DNA from: Bradyrhizobium algeriense | Lineage (GTDB): Bacteria > Pseudomonadota > Alphaproteobacteria > Rhizobiales > Xanthobacteraceae | DNA: 64,000 nucleotides | Reading direction: 5' to 3' | Assembly (NCBI RefSeq): GCF_036924595.1 | Contig: NZ_JAZHRV010000001.1 | Location: 496,001-560,000 of the forward strand | Shown here: positions 25,843 to 35,455 of the stretch, piece after piece | Numbering within the stretch: the stretch's first letter is position 1 | Layout of the letters: each line of letters starts with the position of its first letter | Program-made: the position numbers and the translations under genes | Notes under the pieces: model-generated | What the model was told of the DNA's origin: nothing | Databases searched by the model: none | The model's input: the letters and a program-made list of their open reading frames with translations, nothing else

Positions 25843-26862
25843 GTGAGCGATCAGCAACCCCAGCCCGCCAGCGGTGAAACCGGAACTCTTGGCGCCGGGC
25901 CAGGCGAGCCGGTGACGGCCGCGGCGGAGGTCGAGGCGGCAAAACTGGCGCCCGAGCAGGAAGAGACCTCGCCGAAGCCCGATGCGGCCAAGGACGCCCC
26001 CAAGGTGGACGCGCCCAAGGTAGACGCCGTCAAGATGGAAGCGCCAAAGGTCGAGGCCTCAAAGGCTGAGCCTCCCAAGATCGACGCCGTGAAGACGGAA
26101 GCGCCGCGCTTTCCCGGCAACGTGACGATCATGTCGCCCGGCGACCGCGTCGGAGCCGATGCGAAGGCTGCGCCGGCGGAAGGATCGTCCGGCAAGCGCC
26201 GATTCGGGGCGATGGCCGCCGTGGTCGCGCTGGCGACGGTGGCGGGTGCGCTTGGTGGCGCGCTCGCAACCGCGGGGTTTGGAAAGCTGATGGCCCGAGA
26301 TTCGGCTCAAGCATCAGTCCAGGCGCCGGCAAAGGACAGCGCGCTCGAAGCCTCGGTGGCACGGATCGATGCCGAGATTGTCGCGCTGAAATCAAGCCTG
26401 GAGCATAATTCCAAGACCACGACGGGCCAGCTCAACAAGACCAGCGACCGCCTCGACAAGGTCGAGAAGGCGCAGGCCGAACCCGCCGCGAAACTCGCCA
26501 AGCTCAGCGAGACCGTCGACAAGCTTCGCGCCGCCCAGGCGTCCACGACGGCTGCCGCTGCGCCGGCTCCTGCGAAGGAAGTCACGGGGTCGATACCGCA
26601 GCAAGCCACAGCCGCCGCGCCGCCTGCGGCTCCTCCTGCCTCTGGAGCTCCGCCCAAGCCCGAGGTTGCCCGGCTGCCGACCGTCGAAGGCTGGGTATTG
26701 CGGGACGTCGCCAACGGCAGCGCCCTGATCGAGGGCCGCCGCGGCATGTACGAGGTCTATGCCGGCGATCCGATTCCCGGTCTCGGCCGTGTCGACGCCA
26801 TTCGCAAGCAGGACGGCCGCTGGGTGGTCGTGACCAGCAAGGGCCTGATCGTCGCGCGCTGA
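25843..26862 (+). CDS. Membrane-anchored protein with Lys/Ala/Pro repeat tract and coiled coil, 339 aa
   Basis: I do not recognise a named family. The N-terminal third (to about residue 90) is low-complexity, with short imperfect repeats of the type KVDAPKVDAVKMEAPKVEAS. One membrane helix (about 124-146, MAAVVALATVAGALGGALA) is followed by a predicted coiled coil (about 165-235) and a Pro/Ala linker. The last 60 residues (VEGWVLRDVANGSALIEGRR to SKGLIVAR) look like a small folded beta domain. The topology suggests a single-pass protein with a periplasmic C-terminal domain. GTG start with GGAG upstream; a strong terminator follows. Confidence 0.85.
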   Translation: MSDQQPQPASGETGTLGAGPGEPVTAAAEVEAAKLAPEQEETSPKPDAAKDAPKVDAPKVDAVKMEAPKVEASKAEPPKIDAVKTEAPRFPGNVTIMSPGDRVGADAKAAPAEGSSGKRRFGAMAAVVALATVAGALGGALATAGFGKLMARDSAQASVQAPAKDSALEASVARIDAEIVALKSSLEHNSKTTTGQLNKTSDRLDKVEKAQAEPAAKLAKLSETVDKLRAAQASTTAAAAPAPAKEVTGSIPQQATAAAPPAAPPASGAPPKPEVARLPTVEGWVLRDVANGSALIEGRRGMYEVYAGDPIPGLGRVDAIRKQDGRWVVVTSKGLIVAR

Positions 26863-26882
26863 CAGGACGACACATGAACAGG

Positions 26883-26919
26883 AAGGCGCTTCACGGCGAC
26901 GTGAAGCGCCTTTTTTCTT
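26883..26919 (+). terminator. Strong intrinsic terminator
   Basis: A perfect 13-base stem (AAGGCGCTTCACG with CGTGAAGCGCCTT) and a four-base loop are followed by a run of Ts. It lies 20 bases after the coiled-coil membrane protein gene and before the next gene on the same strand, so these are separate transcription units. Confidence 0.9.
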
Positions 26920-26952
26920 GAATAGGTCTCATTGCGCGGTGTTAGTTGGGAC

Positions 26953-28467
26953 ATGAGCCGCGCGCCAGGATTTCTCGCTATCGTATTTGCTCTGCTGTGC
27001 GGCGCCTTGCCGGCGCGTGCCGCACAGGATGCGGCGCTGGAACGCGGAACAGCCATCACCGATCCCGCAACGTTGCGCGAACTCGACGGCGGAAAATTTC
27101 GCCTCGACCGCATGCTGCTGCCGGAGCGGCCGGCTGATATTCCGCTCGCCAATAGCGAGCTGTTCGCCGTGCCGTCAATGGCGCCAGTCCGGCAGGCGAT
27201 CGATGGCGAGTTCGATCGCTATGTCGCGCGGCACCGAGCGAACCTGGCGAAGGGGACGATCGGCGTCGGGGAGGGCTTTGATTTCCAATTGTTCGACCGC
27301 GCGCTGCTTTATTCGGCAGAGACGCGGTTCATGCTGGCCGGCATCGTTAACCGGATGGACCGCACTTACGTTTCCGAAGCAAGCTGCGGCGAGATCCGCC
27401 TGATCTACCGGCTGACGCGGATGAACAAAGCGGCCGGCGACAACGCTTCGCCGCCGCGGCTGCCGATGACGTTGAACCTCGTGCTGAAGGCGAAAGGCGA
27501 GGGATCCACGATCACCTGTTCCAAAATCGCCAATCGCTGGCTCGCCGCGCCGCTCGGTGGGACACCGGCGGCAAAGGATGGCCCGCTCGACCTGGTCGGC
27601 CACGAGAATATCGACCGCATCGAGACCAATCTGCAGATCGCGCACGCGCCGAAATCGTCGGTTCGCGATTTCCGCACCGACTATCTATTGAAGGTGTTTC
27701 GCTACGATCGGGACGCGCGCGTCTTCGCGGAATCGCCGATGGAAAACCAGATCGATCGCGCGCGCCTTCTGGCCGACGATGGCCTCAAGCGCGAGTTCAG
27801 GGCATGGCTGCTCGATCCCGTCAATCTCGTTGCGTTCGATCGCGGCGCCGCGCTGATCCCGGAAAAATTCCTCGCCAGCGGCGCGATTGCGCCGACGCCG
27901 GTCGGGTTCGATCCGTCGGACCTGGAGCCGGAATTCGGACTGGTGCAAGGCGAGGGTGCCGTGTTCAGCGAGGCCGACATCGTGGCAGCGTTGAGGAAGG
28001 CTGTGGAAGGCGGCGTGAAGCTGCAGAACATCCGCTCGCCTGCCGGGTTCGAGCGGCGGCTCAACGACGTGACCTGCTCGGGCTGCCACCAGACGCGCGG
28101 CATCGGCGGCTTTCACTTCCCCGGTGTCGACTGGATGGCGGAAAATCCGTCGAACACAACGGTGGTGCCAGCCTCGCCGCATTTCTTCGGCGACCAGATC
28201 CGGCGCCGCGATATTCTCGCAAGCCTGCGCGACGGCAAGACGCCGGATTACTCGCGCGGGTTCGCCAGCCGTCCGCAGTTGCGCGGCAGCACCGAACTCG
28301 CCGGCACCAATTATTACGACGGCTGGGGCGCGCATTGTTATGTGCAGGGCAAGCCGGCCGCCAGCAATGACGGAAGTTTTCGGGATTGGACCTGCGCCGA
28401 GGGCCTGACCTGTCAGGCCGCCGGCAAGATCTCGCGCATCGGTATGTGCTTCGTCAAAAGCCGCTAG
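26953..28467 (+). CDS. Secreted CxxCH-containing protein of unknown function, 504 aa
   Basis: The ATG at 26953 opens a signal peptide (MSRAPGFLAIVFALLCGALPARAAQ); an upstream TTG at 26932 is less likely. The mature protein has one haem-attachment-like motif, CSGCHQTRGIGGFHF (about residue 374), near its C-terminal third, plus several cysteines in the last 50 residues (HCYVQG, WTCAEGLTCQAAG, IGMCF), suggesting disulfides. A covalently bound c-type haem is likely but only one site is visible. Not recognised as a known cytochrome or peroxidase. Periplasmic location is inferred from the signal. Confidence 0.8.
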   Translation: MSRAPGFLAIVFALLCGALPARAAQDAALERGTAITDPATLRELDGGKFRLDRMLLPERPADIPLANSELFAVPSMAPVRQAIDGEFDRYVARHRANLAKGTIGVGEGFDFQLFDRALLYSAETRFMLAGIVNRMDRTYVSEASCGEIRLIYRLTRMNKAAGDNASPPRLPMTLNLVLKAKGEGSTITCSKIANRWLAAPLGGTPAAKDGPLDLVGHENIDRIETNLQIAHAPKSSVRDFRTDYLLKVFRYDRDARVFAESPMENQIDRARLLADDGLKREFRAWLLDPVNLVAFDRGAALIPEKFLASGAIAPTPVGFDPSDLEPEFGLVQGEGAVFSEADIVAALRKAVEGGVKLQNIRSPAGFERRLNDVTCSGCHQTRGIGGFHFPGVDWMAENPSNTTVVPASPHFFGDQIRRRDILASLRDGKTPDYSRGFASRPQLRGSTELAGTNYYDGWGAHCYVQGKPAASNDGSFRDWTCAEGLTCQAAGKISRIGMCFVKSR

Positions 28468-28479
28468 CGCCGCGAACCG

Positions 28480-29127
28480 TCACTTGGCGTAGTGCGTCAG
28501 GCGCTTGCCGGGCAGCAGATCATAGGCCGATTTCCAGCCCGGCAACTGCGCCATGCGCTTAAGCCAGGCGTTGATCGCGGGATGGCTCGCCGCCAAATCA
28601 TACCCGGTTTCATCGGCGGGATAATGCAGATAAGCCATCATCGATATGTCGGCCACCGTTGGCCGTTCGCCGATGGCGAATGCATTCTTCTGCATATGCT
28701 GCTCGAGAATGGACAGGAAATCATCAAGGCGCCTGCGGAAATGCTTCAGCACGTGCTCGTCCGGTGATGGCGTGAAGGTCCGTAAATAGCGGTAGGTTGC
28801 CATGTAGCCGGTGAGCTTGTGGTTGTCCCAGAACAGCCAGCGCAGCAGTTCGAACTGCTCCTGCTCGGTCTCGCCGCTGAACCGGCCGAATTGCTTTGCC
28901 AGCTTAAGCAGGATCGGCGCGGTCTGTGTCAGGCGTTCGCCGTCAACCTCGAGCACTGGAATTTCACCCATCTCGTTGACGTCGCGCCGCCATTCCGGTG
29001 TTCGCGTCACGCCGCCGCCGAAATCGGTCCAGACCGGCTCGAAGCGCTCGCCGCACAAAGTGAGCATCAGTGCGAGCTTGTAGCTGTTTCCCGACTCCGG
29101 GAAGTAATGCAGGCAATAGGTCGACAT
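28480..29127 (-). CDS. Glutathione S-transferase family protein, 215 aa
   Basis: A second, distinct GST. The start at 29127 (MSTYCLHYFPESGNSYKLAL) has GGGAG seven bases before it; the longer reading to 29187 lacks support. The N-terminal thioredoxin-like domain carries the GEIPVLEVDGERLTQTAPIL glutathione site, and the C-terminal domain has the conserved TVADISMMAYLHY capping region. It is divergent from a TetR-type regulator with 107 bases between, so the regulator probably controls it, perhaps in response to an electrophile or xenobiotic. Confidence 0.9.
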   Translation of the reverse strand: MSTYCLHYFPESGNSYKLALMLTLCGERFEPVWTDFGGGVTRTPEWRRDVNEMGEIPVLEVDGERLTQTAPILLKLAKQFGRFSGETEQEQFELLRWLFWDNHKLTGYMATYRYLRTFTPSPDEHVLKHFRRRLDDFLSILEQHMQKNAFAIGERPTVADISMMAYLHYPADETGYDLAASHPAINAWLKRMAQLPGWKSAYDLLPGKRLTHYAK

Positions 29128-29234
29128 GGAGCGCTCCCTGCGCGTTCGCGGCTTGCCAACGCGAATGGCGATACGTATAGTCCGCAAAACAAAACATTTG
29201 TTCCGTTTTATGCGCGATCAATAGTCGTGTCAAC

Positions 29235-29831
29235 ATGACCCGGGAAATCGAACGCAAGGCCAGCGAGCGCGAGCGTCCCTTGATGGAGGCGACGCTTCGC
29301 ATTGTCGGCCGCAAGGGCATCGACGGCGTGACGCATCGCGCCGTCGCGACCGAGGCCGGGATGTCGGTCGGCGCCGTCACGCATCACTTTGCAACGCGTG
29401 ATACCCTTGTGGACGCGGCGCTCCGCTTTGCCCTGACACGCGAAGTCGGACGGCTCCGCGCGCTGGCGCTCAGTCTGCAAAGCAAGGCGTTCGACACGGA
29501 AGCCTGGATAGATTCGCTGGTGGCTTGGTATTCACAGGAACTCAAGACCCAGCCCGAGATTCACATCGCCTGCTACGAGGCGTTTCTCGCCTCGGCGCGA
29601 AATGAACGTCATCGGCCGATCGTCGCAGAATGGTTCGATACGTGGCGACAGAGCGCTGAGCTTGCCTTGCGGGCCGCCGGTTCGTCCGACCCTCGCGGTC
29701 ATGCCGCGCTGTTTGTCTCGACCCTGATCGGAATGCTGCTGCAGCAACTCGCGGTGCCCCGCCGCAGTTTCCGGCAGGAGACCAGGACGGAGCTGCTGGA
29801 GCTGGTCAACAATCTGCTGGCGAAGAGGTAA
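29235..29831 (+). CDS. TetR/AcrR-family transcriptional repressor, 198 aa
   Basis: A one-component regulator. The N-terminal HTH is clear (RPLMEATLRIVGRKGIDGVT, AGMSVGAVTHHFATRDTLVD), followed by the helical ligand-binding domain with a conserved LIGMLLQQLAVPR end. It is encoded divergently from the GST gene and probably represses it and itself from the shared intergenic region. The inducer is unknown. Confidence 0.92.
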   Translation: MTREIERKASERERPLMEATLRIVGRKGIDGVTHRAVATEAGMSVGAVTHHFATRDTLVDAALRFALTREVGRLRALALSLQSKAFDTEAWIDSLVAWYSQELKTQPEIHIACYEAFLASARNERHRPIVAEWFDTWRQSAELALRAAGSSDPRGHAALFVSTLIGMLLQQLAVPRRSFRQETRTELLELVNNLLAKR

Positions 29832-29886
29832 TCTCTCTCAGGCTGGAGAGAGGCTTCCGATGGCCAAGAACAGCCTGACGCGACCC

Positions 29887-31092
29887 TCACGCCACCGCGC
29901 CGGCCGCGCGCAGCTTGCCGATTGCGGCTTCGTCATAGCCTGCGTTGCGCAGGATTTCGTCGCTGTGTTCGCCGATCGCGGGCGGCTTGCGCGGCTGCAC
30001 CTTCTTGCTGCCATCCACCCAGATCGGGCTGGAGATCGTCAGCATGGTGTCGTTCTCGAACGGCACCAGCACCTCGTTCTCGATCATCTGCTTGTCGTTC
30101 GGAATGTCGTCGAGGATGCCGACGACGCCGAACACCAGGCCGTTGCCGTCGAGGATCTTGCGCCACTCGGCAAGGTCCCTGGTCGCAAACGTCTCGTCGA
30201 AGATCTTGATCAGTTCGAGCGATCGCGCGTGACGCTCCTTCTTGGTCTCGAACCTGGAATCGGTAACGAGGTCCTCGCGGCCGAGGCAGCGCGCCAGCGT
30301 CGGCCATTGCCGGTCCTCGTTGAGCAGCGACAGGATCAGCCAGCGTCCGTCCTTGCACTGGTAGTGGTTGGTGACCGCGTTGAGCGCGCGTTCGCGTGGG
30401 CGGCGTTCGCCGAACTTCGCGCCGACCAGTTTTGCTTGCGCCAGCACCGAGGCGGCCCAGACGCCATTGGCCATCAAATTGGAGCTGACATGCGAGCCCT
30501 TGCCGGTGCGCTCGCGCTTGTAGAGCGCGGTGACGATCGCACCGTAAAATGCCATCGCGCAGGGATGATCGCCCATGCCGGCGATCGAGCGCGCGGGTGT
30601 TGTGTGTTCGTCCGCCCGCACCAGGTCCATCAGGCCGGAGCGCGCCCAGTAGGCATTGCTGTCGAAGCCCGGCTTGTTGGCTTCCTCGCCCTTTTCGCCG
30701 TAACCGGTGAAGGAGGCATAGATCAGGCGTTCGTTGAGGGGCGCCAGATGGTTGTGGGTGATGCCGAGCCGCTCGCGCACCTGCGGCGGATAATTGGTGA
30801 TGAAGACGTCGGCTTGGGCGGCCAGCCGATGCAGCACCGCCTGACCCTCGGGCTTCGAGAGATCGAGCGCGAGGCTCTTCTTGTTGCGGGCTTCCAGCAT
30901 CCACGCGAAATTATGCTCGCTATGCGGGTAGCCCGGCAAATTCGGCAGGTTGCGATAGGGATCGCCGGCGCCGGGCGGCTCGATCTTGATGACGTCGGCG
31001 CCGAAATCCGACAGCACGGTGGCGGCCGCAGGCGCTGCGATAAAACTCGCGCAGTCCAGAACCTTGAGGCCTTCGAAAATACCCTTTTCCAT
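29887..31092 (-). CDS. CaiB/BaiF-type (class III) CoA-transferase, 401 aa
   Basis: Transfers CoA between carboxylic acids without a covalent acetyl intermediate. The N-terminal signature ADVIKIEPPGAGDPYR and the catalytic Asp region AGMGDHPCAMAF (Asp at about 174) are both present, as is GTGKGSHVSSNLMANGVW-like RTGKGSHVSSNLMANGVWA. Full family length. It stands alone between a TetR gene and putA, so its substrate, probably an aliphatic or aromatic acid, cannot be deduced. Confidence 0.92.
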   Translation of the reverse strand: MEKGIFEGLKVLDCASFIAAPAAATVLSDFGADVIKIEPPGAGDPYRNLPNLPGYPHSEHNFAWMLEARNKKSLALDLSKPEGQAVLHRLAAQADVFITNYPPQVRERLGITHNHLAPLNERLIYASFTGYGEKGEEANKPGFDSNAYWARSGLMDLVRADEHTTPARSIAGMGDHPCAMAFYGAIVTALYKRERTGKGSHVSSNLMANGVWAASVLAQAKLVGAKFGERRPRERALNAVTNHYQCKDGRWLILSLLNEDRQWPTLARCLGREDLVTDSRFETKKERHARSLELIKIFDETFATRDLAEWRKILDGNGLVFGVVGILDDIPNDKQMIENEVLVPFENDTMLTISSPIWVDGSKKVQPRKPPAIGEHSDEILRNAGYDEAAIGKLRAAGAVA

Positions 31093-31188
31093 CGTGGCGC
31101 CGCTCCGTGACGTTTGTCGTTCCTGTTGAATTATCGCTGTGCGACCAGGTTCAAAACGTCATTTGGCCCATCTTGAAGGGTGATGCAA

Positions 31189-34100
31189 CTACTCCCCATC
31201 AGACATCAGCGCTGCATTTCCGCCGGCCGCCGCCGTATTGATCGTCACCGTCTGCTCGGTTGCAAAACGCGCGAGATAATGCGGCCCGCCGGCCTTGGGC
31301 CCGGTGCCCGATAACCCATGGCCGCCGAACGGCTGCACGCCGACGACGGCGCCGATCATGTTGCGGTTGACATAGATGTTGCCGACCTGGAGCCCTTCGA
31401 TCGTGTCTTCCACTGTATCGTCGATCCGCGAATGGATGCCGAGCGTCAGCCCATAGCCGGAGCGTTCGATCGACTGCAGCACCTGGTCGAACCGGTCGGC
31501 GCGGTAGCGCACCACATGCAGCACCGGGCCGAATACTTCTTCCGTGAGCCGGCCGGCATCGGACAATTCGAAAATGTGCGGCGCGACATAATTGCCGTGT
31601 GGTGCGTCACCCGCGAAGTGCACCCGCGCTTCCTTCTTCACGCGTTCGATATGCGCGTCCAGCCGCTGCCTGGCCTCGGCGTCGATCACCGGGCCGATAT
31701 GGGTGGCGGGATCGGAGGGATCGCCGATGACGAGTTCGCGCGCCGCGCCCGCTATCATCTCAATCATGCGGTCGGCGACGTCGTCCTGCAGGAACAACAA
31801 TCGCAGCGCCGAGCAGCGCTGGCCGGCGGAGCGGAACGCCGAGGTCACGACGTCGTCGGCGACCTGTTCGGGCAGCGCGGTGGCATCGACGATCATCGCA
31901 TTGATGCCGCCGGTTTCGGCGATCAACGGCACGATCGGCCCATCCTTGGCGGCGAGCGCGCGGTTGATCGTTCGCGCCACTTCCGTCGAGCCCGTGAAGA
32001 CGACGCCGGCGATATCCGGATGCGCCACCAGCACGCCGCCGATCCGGCCGTCGCCCGCCACCAGATGCAGCGCTGATGCCGGCACGCCGGCTTCATGCAA
32101 CAGCCGTACAGCCTCAGCCGCAATCAGCGGCGTCTGCTCGGCCGGTTTCGCAACGACTGCGTTACCCGCCATCAAGGCCGCGGTGACCTGGCCCAGGAAG
32201 ATCGCCAGCGGAAAATTCCACGGCGAGATCGCGACGAAGACGCCGCGGCCGCGCAGGCGGAGCATGTTGCTCTCGCCCGTCGGTCCCGGCATCGCCTTGC
32301 CGTCGCCGAATAACTCGCGTCCCTGCGCGGCATAGTAACGGCAGAAATCCACGGCCTCGCGGACTTCCGAGATCGAATCATCGAGTGTCTTGCCGCCCTC
32401 GCGTTGCAGTAACGCGACGAAATGCGCCGCGCGCCGCTCCAGCAGATCGGCGGCCTGCTCCAGCGCCGCCGCGCGCGTCTCGGCTGGCGTTCGGGTCCAG
32501 TGCTTGAAACCGTCGCGCGCGGCCGCGATCGCTGCATTGGCCTCCGCCTCCGTTGCGTCGGCCATGCTGCCCGCTGCGGGTGTTGGTTCGGTGGCGATGG
32601 ACGAAACGAGTTGCTCCAGCGCCGCGCGCTCGCCGAATTCGATCCCGCGTGAATTTTTCCGCGTCAGCCCATAGAGGTCGCGCGGCAACGGAATGTTCGG
32701 ATGGCTGGCATTGTCGGCACTGCCGATGATATCGGCCGGACGCCGCAGCAATTGCGAGACCGGCATCGCCTCGTCGGCGGCGAGCGCAACAAAGGATGAG
32801 TTGGCGCCATTCTCCAGCAATCGCCGCACCAGATAGGCCAGCAGATCGCGGTGGCTGCCGACCGGGGCGTAGGTGCGATGGGTGATGTCGGGGCGGTCCT
32901 CGCCGAGCTTTGCGTAGAGCGCTTCGCCCATGCCGTGCAGGCGCTGGAATTCGAATCCGCTCTGGTCCGTTGCCAGTTCGAGGATGGTCGCGACCGTCAG
33001 CGCATTATGCGTGGCGAACTGCGGAAAAATTCGGGGGCGCAGCGCCAGCAATTGCTGCGCGCAGGCGACGTAGTTCAAATCCGTCATCGCCTTGCGGGTG
33101 AACACGGGATAGCCGTTGAGCCCGCGTTCCTGCGCGCGCTTGATCTCGGTGTCCCAATAAGCGCCCTTCACCAGCCGCACCATCATTTTGCGGTCGAGGC
33201 TGCGTGCAAGACGATCGACGTAATCGATCACGTCGGAGGCGCGCTTCTGGTAGGCCTGGATCGCCAGGCCAAAGCCGTCCCAGCCTGCCAGCGAGGAATC
33301 ACCGACCGCTGCCGCTATCACATCGAGCGACAATTCCAGCCGGTCCGCTTCCTCGGCATCAACCGTGAAATTGAGGTCATAGGATTTGGCTTGCCGGGCG
33401 AGATCGATCAGGCGCGGGACCAGTTCGCTCATCACCCGTGCGCGGCTCACGGCCTCGAATCGCGGATGCAATGCCGAGAGCTTGACCGAGATACCGGGCC
33501 GGTCGGGCAGGGGACGCTCGCCAGCCGTGCGGCCGATCGCCTCGATCGCGCTTGAATAAGAATTGAAATAGCGCGCGGCGTCGTCGGCCGTGCGCGCGCC
33601 TTCGCCGAGCATGTCGAAGGAGTAGCGTTGATGGCGCGCGGAATGCGGCTGCGCCCGCGACAGCGCGGCTTCAATGGTTTCGCCGAGCACGAAATGATTG
33701 CCCATCAGCCGCATCGCCTGCCGCGTCGCCGCCCGCACGGCCGGCGCGCCCAGCCGCTTGGTGAGCCGGCCGATGGTCCCCTGCGGAGTCTCGCCGGGCT
33801 GGATCACGCGGGCCGACATTCCGAGCGCCCACGCCGACGCGTTGACCAGGAACGCGCTCGACCTGGTTTCGTGATGGATGAAGTCGCCCTGCGCCAGCTT
33901 GTCTTCGATGAACTGGTCAGCGGTGCGGGCGTCCGGCACCCGCAGCAACGCTTCCGCCAGCACCATCAGCGCCAGCCCCTCCTTGGTCGACAGCGCGAAT
34001 TCGCGCAGCATGTCCTCGACGCCGCCGAGCGGATCGTCGTTGGCCCTGATGGCCTCGATCAGCCGTCTCGCCGTGCGATCGATGCGCTTCTCCTGCGCCG

Positions 34101-34200
34101 GCTCAAGCGGCACGGCCCGAAGCAGGCGATTGGCCATGGCACGGTCGTCGGGCGCGTAGGGCGCGCTGAAGGGCGGGAGGGGCGACTGAGGAATCAGCAT
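31189..34200 (-). CDS. putA: Bifunctional proline dehydrogenase / L-glutamate-gamma-semialdehyde dehydrogenase
   Basis: Oxidises proline to glutamate in two steps and channels the intermediate. The N-terminal half is the FAD-dependent proline dehydrogenase barrel (SVKLSALHPRFE, FGLAIQAYQKRASDVIDYV, RLVKGAYWDTEIK). The C-terminal half is an aldehyde dehydrogenase with IAETGG and the catalytic Cys796 in SAGQRCSAL. At 1003 residues with no N-terminal ribbon-helix-helix domain, it matches the compact PutA typified by the Bradyrhizobium enzyme of about 999 residues, so it should not self-regulate. No putR-like Lrp regulator or putP gene is adjacent. Confidence 0.96.
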   Translation of the reverse strand: MLIPQSPLPPFSAPYAPDDRAMANRLLRAVPLEPAQEKRIDRTARRLIEAIRANDDPLGGVEDMLREFALSTKEGLALMVLAEALLRVPDARTADQFIEDKLAQGDFIHHETRSSAFLVNASAWALGMSARVIQPGETPQGTIGRLTKRLGAPAVRAATRQAMRLMGNHFVLGETIEAALSRAQPHSARHQRYSFDMLGEGARTADDAARYFNSYSSAIEAIGRTAGERPLPDRPGISVKLSALHPRFEAVSRARVMSELVPRLIDLARQAKSYDLNFTVDAEEADRLELSLDVIAAAVGDSSLAGWDGFGLAIQAYQKRASDVIDYVDRLARSLDRKMMVRLVKGAYWDTEIKRAQERGLNGYPVFTRKAMTDLNYVACAQQLLALRPRIFPQFATHNALTVATILELATDQSGFEFQRLHGMGEALYAKLGEDRPDITHRTYAPVGSHRDLLAYLVRRLLENGANSSFVALAADEAMPVSQLLRRPADIIGSADNASHPNIPLPRDLYGLTRKNSRGIEFGERAALEQLVSSIATEPTPAAGSMADATEAEANAAIAAARDGFKHWTRTPAETRAAALEQAADLLERRAAHFVALLQREGGKTLDDSISEVREAVDFCRYYAAQGRELFGDGKAMPGPTGESNMLRLRGRGVFVAISPWNFPLAIFLGQVTAALMAGNAVVAKPAEQTPLIAAEAVRLLHEAGVPASALHLVAGDGRIGGVLVAHPDIAGVVFTGSTEVARTINRALAAKDGPIVPLIAETGGINAMIVDATALPEQVADDVVTSAFRSAGQRCSALRLLFLQDDVADRMIEMIAGAARELVIGDPSDPATHIGPVIDAEARQRLDAHIERVKKEARVHFAGDAPHGNYVAPHIFELSDAGRLTEEVFGPVLHVVRYRADRFDQVLQSIERSGYGLTLGIHSRIDDTVEDTIEGLQVGNIYVNRNMIGAVVGVQPFGGHGLSGTGPKAGGPHYLARFATEQTVTINTAAAGGNAALMSDGE

Positions 34201-34449
34201 AGGATTCTCTTGGCTCCAGCCAGCTTACCGGGGCCGCGATTGACAGAACAGGGCGCAAATTTTCCCAATTTTCCAGGGGATGGCTGGATCGCTGAGGCCG
34301 GAATGGTGTGCGAGCGGAACCAACTGGCGCACGGAAAACACAGCAGACGGAATTTCGGCGGCGGGATCTACGGATTGCCGGCTTGCTGGTTGGCAGCGTG
34401 ATGGAGCCGCGCTAATCGTCAGGCTCGTCGCATGGGAACAGCAGGGATC

Positions 34450-35109
34450 ATGAGAGACGCCGGACAGCCCACATTTGGACGCCAGTCGCGCGCGGGACTA
34501 GCGGCCGCGTTTGGCATTTTCCTCGCGACGCTGCTTGGCGTCTCCGCGGCGAAGGCCATCGAGATGAGTGCTGAGGTCGCCAACCTCTACAGCTCGGTTT
34601 CGATCTATCCGCCGTCGGCCAATTCCATGACCGTCTGCTACGGCTTCGTCTGCCGGCGCCGCGAGATCCTCGACTTTACGGCCGCCGACCGCAGCGCGAT
34701 CACACAAATCATGGCGGCGGGGCGCGCCTCGGCCGCGGCCGAGCGCACCGCGGTGCAGAAGGTGGTGGTGTGGTTCGATCGCCGCATGGGGCCGATCCTC
34801 GGCACCAACAAGCGCGTGGCGAAAGCGGATTTCCGCTACTTCGACGACAAGCACAATTACGATTGCTGGGACACGACGCGTAACACCACCAGCCTGTTGC
34901 TGGTGCTGCGGGAGTGGGGGCTCTTGAAGCATCACGCGATTGGCGATCCCAAATATCGCGGCAATACGCTGGTGCTGCAGACACCGCACAACACGGCGGT
35001 GCTGGTCGATCGCGCTACCAAGATCGAGTGGGTCGTCGATCTCTGGCCGCGCGGCTATCTGCAGCCACCCGACGTGATGACGGTCCAGAAATGGGTCACA
35101 GAAGATTGA
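34450..35109 (+). CDS. Secreted protein resembling a transglutaminase-like cysteine proteinase, about 219 aa
   Basis: A signal peptide (to about AAKA in LATLLGVSAAKAIEM) precedes a 180-residue domain. It contains a Cys in HNYDCWDTTRNTTSLLLVLR, a His in TPHNTAVLVDRATK, and an Asp in WVVDLWPRGY, in the order and spacing of a transglutaminase Cys-His-Asp triad. The pattern is like bacterial transglutaminase-like cysteine proteinases. The start is uncertain: ATG at 34450 has AGGG upstream, while an in-frame ATG at 34432 adds six residues. The gene is divergent from putA; no functional link is evident. Confidence 0.78.
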   Translation: MRDAGQPTFGRQSRAGLAAAFGIFLATLLGVSAAKAIEMSAEVANLYSSVSIYPPSANSMTVCYGFVCRRREILDFTAADRSAITQIMAAGRASAAAERTAVQKVVVWFDRRMGPILGTNKRVAKADFRYFDDKHNYDCWDTTRNTTSLLLVLREWGLLKHHAIGDPKYRGNTLVLQTPHNTAVLVDRATKIEWVVDLWPRGYLQPPDVMTVQKWVTED

Positions 35110-35254
35110 GCGGCCGGTTGTCGCGCACGATTTAGCTATCGCACGTGCAGAAGCGGTGCCCGCTCCGCCGAACGCTCACAGTTTTGAGAAGTTTTTTAAG
35201 CCCTACTCCCGGATTTTGCGTCCGAGAGCGCGCCGTTGCCGATCGCGCGTTGCG

Positions 35255-35455
35255 CTAAACCTTGAGGTTCTCGGCCGAAGTCTTGCCCCGATTGGCGATC
35301 TCTTCGTATTCGACGGTCTGCCCTTCATTGAGTGTCGAAAGACCAGCTTTCTCAACTGCCGAAATATGAACGAACACGTCCTTGCCGCCGCTCGAGGGTT
35401 GGATGAACCCATAACCCTTGGTTGGATTGAACCACTTCACCGTACCTTTAGCCAT
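35255..35455 (-). CDS. Cold-shock-domain protein (CspA family), 66 aa
   Basis: A small RNA chaperone that binds single-stranded nucleic acid. Both RNP motifs are present: KGYGFIQPS and DVFVHISAV, in a single OB-fold from AKGTVKWFN at the start. Full length for the family. Monocistronic. The long upstream region (about 360 bases without another gene) may contain an extended 5' leader, common for csp mRNAs. Confidence 0.95.
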   Translation of the reverse strand: MAKGTVKWFNPTKGYGFIQPSSGGKDVFVHISAVEKAGLSTLNEGQTVEYEEIANRGKTSAENLKV

